A DNA stretch of 64,000 bases from GCA-002726655 sp046582185 (GTDB lineage: Bacteria; Pseudomonadota; Gammaproteobacteria; Pseudomonadales; Azotimanducaceae), in contig JAYGEX010000007.1 in the NCBI GenBank assembly GCA_046582185.1, forward strand, positions 74,106-138,105, read 5' to 3'. The notes beneath the pieces are model-generated. The model saw only the letters and a program-made list of their open reading frames with translations, ran no database searches and was not told the DNA's origin. How positions within the stretch are numbered: position 1 is the stretch's first letter; each line of letters starts with the position of its first letter. Below are positions 35,469 to 45,377 of this stretch, one piece after another. The translations under genes were made by a program, and so were the position numbers.

Positions 35469-36488
35469 TCAACCTTTCACAATCCCTAAATCAAGCAGAC
35501 TACGGCCACCAGCAATAATCGCCTCTTCCGGCGATCTGGGCTGCCAGCCGATTGCCCTTGCAGGTGTGCAATCGAGTTTCTTGATGACCTCAAGATCATC
35601 CAGAAACCCAGCCACTTCTTTGACGAATAAAGCGAAAACCCTGGAGAGGAAGTTTGGCATTTCCCTTGTCGGTATGCCGCGATGATTCGGGAATTCTTTC
35701 TTTAACACATTGGCAACATCGATAAACCATCGAAATCCTGCGCCACATAGAAAACGTTGTCCCGGCGCATCGGGTGCTTCGAACGCCAATCGATGTAATG
35801 CAGCGACATCTCGAACATCAACAATTTCGAAGCCTAGTTTGGGTGCCATGGGCGCGGCGCCGTTCATGAGCTTCACCAGAATTTCTAGGGAAGAGCCATA
35901 GTCGGCTTCAAGCGCTGGCCCCATGACCATGCCTGGGTTTATGGTGGCGAGTTCTGGCCCGCCGTCGGTGACAAAATCCCACGCGGCTCTTTCTGCGATG
36001 GTCTTGCTGGCGGCGTAAGCGTTTAGCTTTTCATCATCTATCTTGCTCCAGTCCTTGGTCGTGTAAGTATGTTCTTTTGCCTTAATGCTGCCATGGATCG
36101 CTGCGACCGAGGATGTAAGTATCACACGTTTGATTCCGACTTCTTTGGCGGCGGAAAGTACATTCAATGTTCCCTGGCGAGCAGGTTCAATGACTTCATT
36201 AGGGTCTTTGGGCTGGATGGTAGGTACGGGTGATGCCACGTGGAAAACACCATCGCAATTTTGCATTGCTTTCGCCCAGCCATCGGTGCTGGTAAGTGTC
36301 GCTTCCACAAGTTCCAATTCAGCTGCGCCTTTGTGATGTTTTGCAAGGATGTTGCGTAGCTTTTCTGCGCGGTCAAGTTTACGAACGGTGCCTCTTACTT
36401 CGTAGCCGTTATTGAGCAAGTCCAGAATGCAGTGGCTACCGATAAAACCGGAAGCGCCGGTCACGAGGATTTTTTTTGCGGCTGACAT
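35469..36488 (-). CDS. NAD(P)-dependent epimerase/reductase, extended SDR (dihydroflavonol-reductase-like)
   Basis: 339 residues from the ATG at 36488; the TTG just before it is less likely. The Rossmann motif G11-x2-G14-x2-G17 (GASGFIG) and the catalytic YAASK (Y-x3-K) identify an extended short-chain dehydrogenase. VFHVASPVP and LTSSVAAIHG are typical of the dihydroflavonol 4-reductase/aldehyde reductase subgroup. It reduces a carbonyl with NADPH; the substrate is unknown. It stands alone and is divergent from the cytochrome b gene. Confidence 0.86.
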   Translation of the reverse strand: MSAAKKILVTGASGFIGSHCILDLLNNGYEVRGTVRKLDRAEKLRNILAKHHKGAAELELVEATLTSTDGWAKAMQNCDGVFHVASPVPTIQPKDPNEVIEPARQGTLNVLSAAKEVGIKRVILTSSVAAIHGSIKAKEHTYTTKDWSKIDDEKLNAYAASKTIAERAAWDFVTDGGPELATINPGMVMGPALEADYGSSLEILVKLMNGAAPMAPKLGFEIVDVRDVAALHRLAFEAPDAPGQRFLCGAGFRWFIDVANVLKKEFPNHRGIPTREMPNFLSRVFALFVKEVAGFLDDLEVIKKLDCTPARAIGWQPRSPEEAIIAGGRSLLDLGIVKG

Positions 36489-36658
36489 CAATATACCCGG
36501 GTATCATATTCAATAAGGAGTATACGCTGACGTACCTGGTGAATTTAAGCTATTCTATTGAATATCTGTCTTCCTGTTCAGTCTTACAGCTTACAATCGC
36601 CATTCAATCTGACAGGTCAAACTCATAGCTTAACCTCTTAGATGAAGAAAGAGGCACG

Positions 36659-37198
36659 ATGAATAATTACAGCCTGCTGTCGAAACTGTTGCATTGGAGC
36701 ATGGCTTTGGCAATGTTCTTTTTGTTTGGCCTGGGCGTCTACATGATTGATCTGGGGTATTACGACTCCAACTACACGTTGTCATATTCTGTTCATAAGG
36801 CAGTCGGTATGATTGTACTTTTTGTTGCGGCGATCCAGCTGATGTGGGCGATAGTGCACAAGGGCCCGGACATGGTGTCGACCTTAAGGAATTGGGAGCG
36901 GGTGTCCGCAGCATTGATGCACAAACTGTTATTTGTGCTGATTGTCTTCATTCCACTGAGTGGTTATGTAATTGCTGCAGCCGTGGGACAAAGCGTCGAT
37001 ATATTCGGTCTTATAGAGATACCAGCGTTCTTTCCTGATATGTTTAAGCCGGAAGATATAGCGATAGAAGACATCGCCTCGGAAGCGCACTATTATCTTG
37101 CCTACGGTGGTGCAGGTTTTGTTGTGTTGCACTTGCTGGCGGCGCTGAAGCATCATTTTGTGGATAAGGATAGAACACTGCGCAGAATGACATTTTGA
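36659..37198 (+). CDS. yceJ: Cytochrome b561 family protein
   Basis: 179 residues with four membrane helices and histidines at H12 (LLHWSMA), H46 (SVHKAVG), in ALMHK and in VVLHLLAALKHH, as needed for two b-type hemes. The next gene is yceI, the same pairing as yceJ-yceI in E. coli, where the cytochrome is thought to pass electrons in the membrane for ubiquinone/lipid-related function. The intergenic gap suits co-transcription. Confidence 0.86.
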   Translation: MNNYSLLSKLLHWSMALAMFFLFGLGVYMIDLGYYDSNYTLSYSVHKAVGMIVLFVAAIQLMWAIVHKGPDMVSTLRNWERVSAALMHKLLFVLIVFIPLSGYVIAAAVGQSVDIFGLIEIPAFFPDMFKPEDIAIEDIASEAHYYLAYGGAGFVVLHLLAALKHHFVDKDRTLRRMTF

Positions 37199-37282
37199 TT
37201 TAGTGAAGAACACAACCTGATTTTATAAAACGGTTTTATGAAGCAGATTTACGAAATAGATTTATCAAAGGAGTATCGACAC

Positions 37283-37858
37283 TTGAATACCAACATCCTG
37301 AAAACAATGCTCCTCGCCGTTCTGGTTTCATTCACCTCAGCCAATGTGTTGGCTGCGGAATACAAGCTCGACCCAACCCATTCATTCGTAAACTTCAAGA
37401 TTTCTCACCTTGGCATTAGCTGGCTACTGGGCCGCTTCAACGATGTGTCAGGAGATTTCAGCTATGATTCTTCCAAACCAGAAGCTACTAAAATTTCCAT
37501 ACTCATAGATACCACGACCTATGACTCAAACCACAGCGAGCGCAACCTTCATATTAAAGATGAAAAATACCTTGATGTTGAACAATACCCGGAAGCACGT
37601 TTCGTGAGCACAGGTTTTACAGGCGATAAGATGGTTGGTATTCTGTCAGGTAAATTAACATTGCATGGCGTAACCAAGAACATCAGTTTTGATATCAAGA
37701 AAGTAGGTGAAGGCAAAGATCCATGGGGCGGCTATCGCGCTGGCTTTGAAGGTAGTGTTGTGATCAAACGCACAGATTTTGGTATGGAGTCTAATCTTGG
37801 GCCACTTGCCAACGAAGTTTACCTGGATCTTTTTATTGAAGGTGTCCGGAAGAAATAA
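37283..37858 (+). CDS. yceI: YceI family periplasmic lipid-binding-like protein
   Basis: 191 residues from the TTG at 37283, chosen because AAGGAG at 37268-37273 is ideally spaced; the upstream ATG at 37238 would prepend charged residues to the signal peptide. The signal (MLLAVLVSFTSANVLAA) precedes EYKLDPTHSFVNFKISHLG, the family's N-terminal strand, and the lipocalin-like YceI barrel follows (TFDIKKVGEGKDPWGG-like turn, KRTDFGM). Family members bind isoprenoid quinone-like lipids. Probably co-transcribed with the cytochrome. Confidence 0.87.
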   Translation: MNTNILKTMLLAVLVSFTSANVLAAEYKLDPTHSFVNFKISHLGISWLLGRFNDVSGDFSYDSSKPEATKISILIDTTTYDSNHSERNLHIKDEKYLDVEQYPEARFVSTGFTGDKMVGILSGKLTLHGVTKNISFDIKKVGEGKDPWGGYRAGFEGSVVIKRTDFGMESNLGPLANEVYLDLFIEGVRKK

Positions 37859-37937
37859 GACACAAAACAATTGGTTGGTCCTAATTGTTAATTGGTTCTA
37901 ACAGCTCATAACTGAAGCAAAAATTTGAGGAAATGAA

Positions 37938-39134
37938 ATGGAAACTTCGGAACAAATTGAATGCATGAAATTGCTAATGACGCGGCTGGATAAAGGCACG
38001 ACGGTTGATGCTGGCGGCATGGTCAGGAATCCAGTCGATGCCTATACCTCGAAGGAGCGTGCATTGCAGGAATGGGAAACCATGTTCCGGAACTATCCTC
38101 AGGTGATGGGCTTGAGTGGCGACTTGCCAGAGCCCGGTTCGTTTATTACCTCTGATGATCTTGGCAAGCCAATGCTGATGACTCGAGATAAGGACGGTAA
38201 ATTTCAAGCCTTCCTGAATGTCTGTTCACATAGGGGAACGGTGGTTGAATCGGAGCCTCGAGGACGGAAGAATGTATTCAGTTGTCCTTTTCACGCCTGG
38301 AGCTACAGCGCATCAGGAGACCTGGTTTCTGTGCCCAAGGAAGATCACTTTGGCCCGGTGGATAAGAGTTGCAATGGGCTCGTGAAACTAACAGCAGAAG
38401 AAAAACACGGGCTCTTGTGGGTTCATCCCGAGCCTGGCGCAACCTTCAATCTAACAGAGTTGCTTGGCGACCTTGGCGACGATCTGGATTCATGGGGCTT
38501 TGCCGATCTGGAATTTGGTGCAATAGATACCTACGAGACGCCGATGAACTGGAAGTTTGCCATCGATACTTTTGGAGAGACCTATCACTTCAATGTCCTC
38601 CATAAGGATACCCTGGCAAATGATATCTACGGTAACGTGCAATGCTACGATACCTTCGAGCGTAATCATCGGATGCTCTTGTGTGCCAAATCGATTGATC
38701 TCTTCAGGGAGATGCCGGAAGAAGACTGGGATATATTGTTGGCAACCATTCCTGTCTACTACTTGTTTCCCAATATTCAGTTAATTCCAAGCGGGCGGCA
38801 TGCGAACAGACCAAAGGGCAAATTGTCTGGTGCAACGCTTGTACGTGTATATCCGAAGAAAGATAATCCTCATGAGTCGTTCTCCCAGATATCGTTCTAT
38901 ACCAATCCCGAAATTCCGGCTGAAGAAAGAGAAGCAATGTCGCAAAGACTGGAAGGATTTAGCGAGATTATCCGTGACGAGGATTATGCCGCTGCGGCGA
39001 CCTGTCACCTGGGGGCAACGTCTGGTGCAATGACACACTTTACCTTTGGTAGGAATGAACCGGCACTCCACCATTATCATAATACTTACAACGATTTCCT
39101 TGGTCTTCCGCCATTGGAAAGAATCAGCAACTAG
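37938..39134 (+). CDS. Rieske oxygenase alpha subunit (second in window)
   Basis: 398 residues. Rieske cluster ligands are in LNVCSHRGTVVE and FSCPFHAWSY; the catalytic iron motif is DTFGETYHFNVLHKDTL. The C-terminal domain has the SRPBCC-like catalytic fold. It differs from the 11922 protein, lacking the NYNECYHC block, and is nearer to the Rieske oxygenases of aromatic or sterol-like substrates. The ferredoxin/reductase partners are not nearby. A peptidase gene begins 18 bp after the stop, apparently in the same transcript though functionally unrelated. Confidence 0.86.
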   Translation: METSEQIECMKLLMTRLDKGTTVDAGGMVRNPVDAYTSKERALQEWETMFRNYPQVMGLSGDLPEPGSFITSDDLGKPMLMTRDKDGKFQAFLNVCSHRGTVVESEPRGRKNVFSCPFHAWSYSASGDLVSVPKEDHFGPVDKSCNGLVKLTAEEKHGLLWVHPEPGATFNLTELLGDLGDDLDSWGFADLEFGAIDTYETPMNWKFAIDTFGETYHFNVLHKDTLANDIYGNVQCYDTFERNHRMLLCAKSIDLFREMPEEDWDILLATIPVYYLFPNIQLIPSGRHANRPKGKLSGATLVRVYPKKDNPHESFSQISFYTNPEIPAEEREAMSQRLEGFSEIIRDEDYAAAATCHLGATSGAMTHFTFGRNEPALHHYHNTYNDFLGLPPLERISN

Positions 39135-39152
39135 GTCGATTTTATTACGAAC

Positions 39153-41177
39153 ATGACTAATCCTTTTTTCGACGAATGGGATACCTCCTTTGGTGTTCCG
39201 CCTTTTGATCGGATAACGGAAGCACACTATCTGCCGGCCTTTGATCAGGCTTTCAAGGAGCACAATCTTGAAATTGAAGCGATTGCCAATAACCAGGCCG
39301 AGCCAACATTCGAAAATACATTTGAAGCGCTGGAAAGGGCAGGTGGGTTGCTGGACAAGGTTGGTGGCGTTTTTTATAACCTGACGTCTTCCCACACAAA
39401 CGACGAGCTGCAATCGATTCAGATGAATTTGGCGCCTCGAATGGCAGCACATCGGGGCGACCTGTATAACAATCAGAATCTGTTTAAACGAGTCAAAGTT
39501 GTGGCGGGGAGTACCCAGGGTCTCGGCCTTGATGCAGACCAGGTGCAATTGGTTGAAGATACACTTACCAGTTTTGTTCGTGCCGGCGCCGCGCTTGGTG
39601 ACAAAGCGCGGGAGCAAGTACAAACCTTAGACAAGGAGTTGGCTGGTTTAAGGACAAGGTTTGACCAAAACAACCTGAAGGATGTAAATGACTTTGAACT
39701 CGTACTCGATTCTGAAGAGCGGGGTAAAGGCTTACCCCGGTCTGTGTTGCAGGCTGCCCTGGTTGAGGGGGAGCAGCGGGGCAAACCTGGCAAGTATGTG
39801 TTCACCATTTCTCGCTCGTCGATCACGCCGTTCTTGCAGTTTGCTGAGGACCGGGATTTACGGGAGAAGATATATCATGCATATACCCAGTGTTCCAACA
39901 ATGATAATGAGTTTGCCAACCACGAAGTGCTGAAGAAAATTGCGTCGCTGCGTGTTCGCCGGGCAAACCTGCTTGGGTTCGATAGCCACGCACACTATAT
40001 GCTGGACGATCGAATGGCAAAAACGTCAAAAGGCGTTACCGACCTGTTGGATAAAATCTGGGCGCCAACCAAAATCAAAGTAAGAAAGGAAGCGGAAGAT
40101 CTACAGACACGAATCCAGGAAGATGGTGGCAACTTCAAGCTTTCACCCTGGGATTGGTGGTACTACACAGAGAAAATTCGCGCAGAGCGATTTTCCCTTG
40201 ATGATGAAGAGGTGAAGCCATACTTCAAGCTGGAAAATGTGCGCGATGGCGCCTTCGATGTGGCAACCAAATTATATGGTCTTACCTTCAAGGAAGTTCA
40301 TGATGTCCCTAAATATCACCCTGACGTTGCCGCGTATGAGGTTAGTGATGCCGATGGCTCGCTGATCGGTTTGTTTATGGTTGATTATTTTATGCGTCCA
40401 TCGAAGTCCGGCGGTGCGTGGATGAATGAATTCAGGGGTCAGTCTAATCTTGATGAATCGATAAGACCTATCGTGGTTAATTGCTGTAACTTTCCAAAAT
40501 CAGATCCTTGTTTGTTAGGCATGGATGAAGTGCGAACGCTATTTCATGAGTTTGGACATGGCTTGCACGGCTTATTAAGTCAGGTGCGATATCAAAGCCA
40601 GTCGGGCACCAACGTAAAGCAAGACTTCGTTGAACTGCCTTCACAAATCATGGAACACTGGGCAATTGAACCAGAAGTAATGCGATCTTACGCCCGGCAT
40701 CATGAAACAGGTGAAGTGATTCCCGATGAACTTATAGAAAAACTCCTTGAAGTCGGCACCTTTAATCAAGGTTTCGGAACCACAGAATATTTGGCAGCGT
40801 CTTATCTTGATATGGCCTGGCACACGCTTGAAACTGATGAAGAACAAGATGTTGAAAGTTTTGAAGCAAACGCCATGGAACATATCGACCTAATCGATGC
40901 GATTGACCCCCGATACAAGTCATCCTATTTCTCACACATATTTTCCGGCGACTCATACTCTGCAGGTTATTACTCCTACATCTGGGCGGAAGTGCTTGAT
41001 GCTGATGGTTTTGAAGCCTTCAAGGAGAATGGTATCTTTGATGCTGCAACTGCAAAGTCATTCCGCGAGAATGTGCTTGAAAAAGGCGGCACGGCTGACC
41101 CGATGTCGCTTTACAAGAACTTTCGCGGCAGGGAACCTGCGGTTGAGCCTTTGCTGAAGGATCGGGGATTGCTTTGA
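39153..41177 (+). CDS. M3 family oligopeptidase (peptidyl-dipeptidase Dcp-like)
   Basis: 674 residues, normal for the family. The zinc motif H465-E-F-G-H469 (RTLFHEFGHGLHGLL) and the downstream glutamate in ELPSQIMEHWA complete the site. YYSYIWAEVLDADGF near the C-terminus and the N-terminal NPFFDEWDTSFGVPPF are typical of dipeptidyl carboxypeptidase/oligopeptidase A. It cleaves short peptides in the cytoplasm or periplasm; no signal peptide is seen, so the cytoplasm is likelier. Confidence 0.9.
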   Translation: MTNPFFDEWDTSFGVPPFDRITEAHYLPAFDQAFKEHNLEIEAIANNQAEPTFENTFEALERAGGLLDKVGGVFYNLTSSHTNDELQSIQMNLAPRMAAHRGDLYNNQNLFKRVKVVAGSTQGLGLDADQVQLVEDTLTSFVRAGAALGDKAREQVQTLDKELAGLRTRFDQNNLKDVNDFELVLDSEERGKGLPRSVLQAALVEGEQRGKPGKYVFTISRSSITPFLQFAEDRDLREKIYHAYTQCSNNDNEFANHEVLKKIASLRVRRANLLGFDSHAHYMLDDRMAKTSKGVTDLLDKIWAPTKIKVRKEAEDLQTRIQEDGGNFKLSPWDWWYYTEKIRAERFSLDDEEVKPYFKLENVRDGAFDVATKLYGLTFKEVHDVPKYHPDVAAYEVSDADGSLIGLFMVDYFMRPSKSGGAWMNEFRGQSNLDESIRPIVVNCCNFPKSDPCLLGMDEVRTLFHEFGHGLHGLLSQVRYQSQSGTNVKQDFVELPSQIMEHWAIEPEVMRSYARHHETGEVIPDELIEKLLEVGTFNQGFGTTEYLAASYLDMAWHTLETDEEQDVESFEANAMEHIDLIDAIDPRYKSSYFSHIFSGDSYSAGYYSYIWAEVLDADGFEAFKENGIFDAATAKSFRENVLEKGGTADPMSLYKNFRGREPAVEPLLKDRGLL

Positions 41178-41224
41178 TCCGTTCGCGCCTGTTCATGTAA
41201 GTTGTCTGTAGTTACTCGGGGATC

Positions 41225-42967
41225 GTGTTGATGAAATCGTCAGTTATTCAGCTAGTGATCTGTATTACGTTTCTATCCACACTTTTGCAAGGTTATGCAT
41301 CCGCTGGTGATGAGGATGAAAATGCCGATATTGATCTGATTCTGTCCAGGGGTCAGGTTAAGACACCATCAGGGTGGGAAGAATCCATCGCCATAACTGA
41401 TGGGATTATTGTTGCCGTCGGTGGTAACAAGCGTATTGAAGCCATGGCCGGCGCTCGAACTGTAATGGTTAATCTTGATGGGGATACAGTACTGCCCGGG
41501 CTGCATGATTCTCATGTACACCCATTGTTTGCGGGCCTGGAACAATTTCAATGTGGTTTTAAGTCGGGAGCGTCGCCTGAGGTAATCGCCGGTGCCGTCA
41601 GATTATGTGCGAAGACTAAACAACCCGGTGAATGGTTGCTCGGTGGAAATTGGGTCGCCGCTGTCTTTGAGCCAGGCCAACAAAATCGCGAATTTTTGGA
41701 TGCGATCACCAGCAAGGTGCCTGTGCTTCTTAATGATGAAGCGCATCATAGCGTCTGGGTGAATTCGTTAGCACTTGAACTTGCTGGCATCACCCTTGAT
41801 ACACCTGATCCAGAGGGTGGAATCATCGAGCGTGATGCACTTGGCCAGGCCACAGGGCTCTTGCGCGAAAGTGCGGTTGGACTCGTGACGAAGATGATTC
41901 CCAGGCCATCAATGGAAAGCCGGCGCAATGCACTGATGCTATCCACCCATCAGATGCTTTCCTATGGCATTACATCATTCACCGTTGCCAGTGTCCGCTT
42001 GCAGGATATTGGTCCCCTATCATCTCTTTCCAGGGAAGGTTTGGTTAAGCAAAGAATCAGGGGTTGTATTGTTTGGGTTCCTTCACCTCAAGATGTTAAG
42101 CAGATGGCAGAATCACTCATTGCGAAAAGAGCCGCGTACACCACTGATCGCTTTTCACCTGATTGCATTAAACTCTTCCTGGATGGCGTGCCGACGGAAA
42201 GCCATACCGCATCTATGCTCGAACCTTACATTGATGAAGATAACAATCACGCAAAACACGCAAGCGATAAAGGGTTTCTGTTGATTGCTCAGGATGAACT
42301 CAATCTGGCGGTCAGCCGGTTTGATCGGCTGGGTTTACATGTCAAGTTTCATGCTGCCGGGGATGGTGCGGTAAGGGCGGCAATCGAAGCAGTGTCCAGG
42401 GCCCGGGCGCTAAATGGCTCGGGCGGGCCGTTCCATCACGTTGGTCATAGCACCTTTGTTAATCCGGCAGATATCATTCGTGCTAAAGAAGTCAATCTTG
42501 CCTGGGAGTTTTCGCCCTACATCTGGTACCCAACCCCCATAGCATCGATTGACATCTTTGCGGCCGTTGGTGCGGAGCGAATGGAAAGATGGGTTCCCAT
42601 CAGGGATGCTGTGGCATCGGGCGCGCTGGTTGTTGCAGGGTCCGACTGGTCTGTTGTTCCATCGGTTAATCCCTGGTTAGCGATAGAGACAATGGTTACC
42701 CGACAGAAACCGGGTGGTAGCAAACAGACGCTAGGTGAAGGACAAAGTATAAGCCTGACTGAGGCATTCGATATCATGACGGTTAATGGCGCGCGATTGA
42801 TGGGCCACAGGGATAAAGTTGGCTCTATTGAAGTGGGCATGCATGCGGACATCATCGTTACCAGGCAGAATCCGTTTAGGATTCCGATCACCGACGTGCA
42901 TGCAACCACAGTGAAAATGACGTTTATTGATGGTGAAAAGGTATTCGATATTGCCGATTCAGATTAG
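41225..42967 (+). CDS. Secreted amidohydrolase family 3 (YtcJ-like)
   Basis: 580 residues with an N-terminal signal peptide (about 1-27). Metal site motifs: DTVLPGLHDSHVHPLF (HxH), FHAAGDGAVRAA, and VAGSDWSVVPSVNPW (aspartate). EVGMHADIIVT closes the family's C-terminal beta-sandwich. Probably hydrolyses an N-acyl or amide compound in the periplasm; the substrate is unknown. It converges on the isomerase gene at 42980. Confidence 0.86.
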   Translation: MLMKSSVIQLVICITFLSTLLQGYASAGDEDENADIDLILSRGQVKTPSGWEESIAITDGIIVAVGGNKRIEAMAGARTVMVNLDGDTVLPGLHDSHVHPLFAGLEQFQCGFKSGASPEVIAGAVRLCAKTKQPGEWLLGGNWVAAVFEPGQQNREFLDAITSKVPVLLNDEAHHSVWVNSLALELAGITLDTPDPEGGIIERDALGQATGLLRESAVGLVTKMIPRPSMESRRNALMLSTHQMLSYGITSFTVASVRLQDIGPLSSLSREGLVKQRIRGCIVWVPSPQDVKQMAESLIAKRAAYTTDRFSPDCIKLFLDGVPTESHTASMLEPYIDEDNNHAKHASDKGFLLIAQDELNLAVSRFDRLGLHVKFHAAGDGAVRAAIEAVSRARALNGSGGPFHHVGHSTFVNPADIIRAKEVNLAWEFSPYIWYPTPIASIDIFAAVGAERMERWVPIRDAVASGALVVAGSDWSVVPSVNPWLAIETMVTRQKPGGSKQTLGEGQSISLTEAFDIMTVNGARLMGHRDKVGSIEVGMHADIIVTRQNPFRIPITDVHATTVKMTFIDGEKVFDIADSD

Positions 42968-42979
42968 TTGCTATTGGAC

Positions 42980-43633
42980 TTAAGTACGCGGCTTGAGCCC
43001 GTTCTTTTTTAGTAACCAGACAAGATCCTCGATACGGTCTCGTCCAAAGAAGATTTCACTATTAAAAACGAAGAGAGGTGCGCCCCAGTGTCCTGCTGCA
43101 AGTTGTGCCGCTCTATTGGCATGGATTGCAACTTCCAGGCGTTCAGTTTCGTTATTAACAACTTCTTCAAGTTCACTAAGCACCAACTCCTTTTTGACCA
43201 GTGCGTCGGATAACTGAGTGCCAGTGTGCCATCCATCAACTTCCGGACTGAAAAGTAGCGCACTAGCTGCTATCACGTAGTCAAGCCCTTGTCCCCTTTC
43301 CGCTGCTACTTGAGCCAAGCAAGTCAGGCGCCGTATATAGGGTTGATCTTTAGAAACTTTTCGCGTTTTCATGTCCTGAACAATCGGATCCGGCCGTGGC
43401 CAATGAAATGGAATACTTAATCGCTCAGCGATGCGCGCAGTGTCTTTTAGAAGATACGGTGGCCAGAGTGGGTTTACCTTCTCAAAGAAAGTCGAGTCGC
43501 TGACTGCTAGCGGAAAAACAGGTTTAAGATGAATTTCTATATCATATTCTTTCACCAGGCGCTCCAACTGCGGGGTGGATAGATAACAGTACGGTGATCG
43601 CATCGTATAGTACAAATCAACATTTAGAGTCAT
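42980..43633 (-). CDS. DsbA-family 2-hydroxychromene-2-carboxylate isomerase-like protein
   Basis: 217 residues. The start YYTMRSPYCYLSTPQLERLV carries the Ser13-Pro that in HCCA isomerase activates glutathione; the Cys-Pro-x-Cys of true DsbA is absent. The end GAPLFVFNSEIFFGRDRIEDL is the family's cis-Pro region. It is a glutathione-dependent isomerase used in naphthalene-type degradation, or a relative acting on other conjugates. Confidence 0.85.
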   Translation of the reverse strand: MTLNVDLYYTMRSPYCYLSTPQLERLVKEYDIEIHLKPVFPLAVSDSTFFEKVNPLWPPYLLKDTARIAERLSIPFHWPRPDPIVQDMKTRKVSKDQPYIRRLTCLAQVAAERGQGLDYVIAASALLFSPEVDGWHTGTQLSDALVKKELVLSELEEVVNNETERLEVAIHANRAAQLAAGHWGAPLFVFNSEIFFGRDRIEDLVWLLKKNGLKPRT

Positions 43634-43798
43634 TGGTCACGTCCTGATTCGGTTTTTTAGGTATACCTGATTTTCACCCAACACTACCCTAAACTTTGCT
43701 CATTCAAAAGGGTCAACGTGCTTTCATTGCAGTTGGATGTCAGTCTGACGATCCTGATAAAGTCTACTCCAACGTTTTTGTTAGTCTGGGAGTGAGCG

Positions 43799-43957
43799 AT
43801 GCTTGAGGTTCTAGCGAATCTTGCTGAGATTCTGGCTGGTTTGGCGATTGTTTTTTCAGTGGTAAGACTTTGGCCTGCACTTGGGAAGCACGCAGATATC
43901 GGACGTCGTAAGCGAATCAAGAATCTCAGTGATCTGGAGCCAATCCGGGAAGGTTAG
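43799..43957 (+). CDS. Small membrane protein, 52 residues
   Basis: ATG at 43799 follows GGGAG. It encodes one hydrophobic segment (LANLAEILAGLAIVFSVVRLWPAL) then a basic tail (GRRKRIKNLSD). The next frame, the gspE fragment, starts 2 bases after the TAG. Not recognised. It may be a real small protein, or a remnant that travelled with gspE. Confidence 0.4.
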   Translation: MLEVLANLAEILAGLAIVFSVVRLWPALGKHADIGRRKRIKNLSDLEPIREG

Positions 43958-43959
43958 GA

Positions 43960-44331
43960 ATGTCCCTCAACATACGTCTCCTCGATTCGCAGACTTCGGC
44001 CATGCGTTTTAATGAGCTTGGTTATGATGATTGGCTTCTCGAACAATTGATACAAGTGCTTGAGGGTCGAGATAAAGATGGGGTCGAAAAAATTTTGCAG
44101 GGTTTGATTGTCTTCAATGGATCAACGGGATCAGGCAAGACAGCGTCGCTCTATAGTTCGCTGCGACATTTGATGTCTTGTAACATCGAACTGGTCTCTA
44201 TTGAAGATCCTGTTGAGATCGATATTCCTGGTTTGCGCCAGATGGAAGTAGTTATCGAAATAGGCGTTGAATCAAGGCCTACGAGTCATCGGCTACTCGT
44301 TGCGCCTGAAGGCAAATTTCTGCCGCCTTAA
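43960..44331 (+). pseudogene. Fragment of a type II secretion/type IV pilus ATPase (GspE/PilB)
   Basis: RLLDSQTSAMRFNELGYDDWLLEQLIQVLE leads into Walker A G54-S-T-G-S-G-K-T61 and the Asp-box SIEDPVE (80-86), then GLRQMEV. This is the middle of GspE, normally about 500 residues. After about 44250 the similarity ends and the frame runs into the convergent oxidoreductase gene. The Walker A context has drifted slightly (FNGSTGSG for VTGPTGSG). Nonfunctional. Confidence 0.75.
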
Positions 44332-45364
44332 ACGTATGAGTTTGTGTCATGGCAAGTTCCGTTCTATTTAAACAGTCCAGGACGAATGCCGGGAAATAGG
44401 GGAAGCCGATTTTTCCAGTTACATTATGTTTTTCTTCACCATCGTTGGTGACGATATACACATTGTTCTCCTGTAGTTCCTGTGCCGCCAGGTCGATGTA
44501 CTTTCGACATTCGATAAAGCCTTTTGTGCCTAAAATTGTCGTGCGTCCATCGCCCCAGTTTCGAAGGCCATCGGGGGTGAACCAATCCATTCTGAAATAC
44601 CCGGAGGCTGGGCACTTACCAGATAGAGAATCACCGACCAAAGAAAACTCACCAAAGTCTTCCAGTTCAGGTACATCTGAATTCGCGAAGTTAGCCACGC
44701 GCGCCATTGATACCGACGCATCTGTTGCGCCAGTATAGGTGAGGAATTGCTCTGCCTGATGACTGCCAATATCACAGAGGATGCCGCCATATTCTTCTTT
44801 GCGGAAGAACCAGTCAGGGCGGTGAGGCTTTGACAATCGGTGAGGACCGAGGCCAATGACTTGTATTACGTCACCAATGACATACTCGCGAACAAGTTCT
44901 GCTGCAAACTCAGCCGATTCGTTTTGCAAGCGTTCGCTATAACAAACGCTATATTTTTTGCCGGTATCCAGTACTACCTGTTTAGCTCTTTCGAGTTGTT
45001 TCAAGGTAGTGAATGGAGTCTTATCGGTAAAATAGTCCTTGCCGTGTAACATCACCTGCACACCCAGGGGGCCGCGTAAATTCGGGATAGCCGCTGCCAC
45101 AACAAGCGATATCTTTGGGTTCTGCAGAATTTCATCCAGCGACTTTACAGCGATAACATTTGGGTGCGACTTTTTTAACATCGCTACTTTTTTGGTATCG
45201 GGTTCAAACACATGTGTGCAAGTTGCACCGGCCTGTGCTAGATTTTCGGCCATGCCATAGATATGGCCATGATCCATGTGAACCACCGCAAAGCAAAGAT
45301 CGAAAGGTTTGCAAACAGGGTCGAGTGTTCTTGCAACCGGTGCGTAATTCATTCCTTGAGACAT
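44279..45364 (-). CDS. Gfo/Idh/MocA family oxidoreductase
   Basis: 361 residues. N-terminal dinucleotide domain (CFAVVHMDHGHIYGMAENLAQAG, less canonical than its neighbour's), followed by DYFTDKTPFTTLKQLERAK where the family's EKP is replaced by DKTPF, and a C-terminal domain with GGILCDIGSHQAEQFL that carries the catalytic region. Last gene of the minus-strand cluster, 13 bp after the next dehydrogenase. Oxidises or reduces a sugar or inositol-like compound with NAD(P). The weakened EKP motif is noteworthy. Confidence 0.83.
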   Translation of the reverse strand: MSQGMNYAPVARTLDPVCKPFDLCFAVVHMDHGHIYGMAENLAQAGATCTHVFEPDTKKVAMLKKSHPNVIAVKSLDEILQNPKISLVVAAAIPNLRGPLGVQVMLHGKDYFTDKTPFTTLKQLERAKQVVLDTGKKYSVCYSERLQNESAEFAAELVREYVIGDVIQVIGLGPHRLSKPHRPDWFFRKEEYGGILCDIGSHQAEQFLTYTGATDASVSMARVANFANSDVPELEDFGEFSLVGDSLSGKCPASGYFRMDWFTPDGLRNWGDGRTTILGTKGFIECRKYIDLAAQELQENNVYIVTNDGEEKHNVTGKIGFPYFPAFVLDCLNRTELAMTQTHTFKAAEICLQAQRVADDS

Positions 45365-45377
45365 TAGATGTTTCCCC

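Noticed and set aside
38781..39623. 280-codon minus-strand frame across the Rieske and peptidase genes
   Set aside because: It is the antisense of two clear genes and shows no domain of its own.
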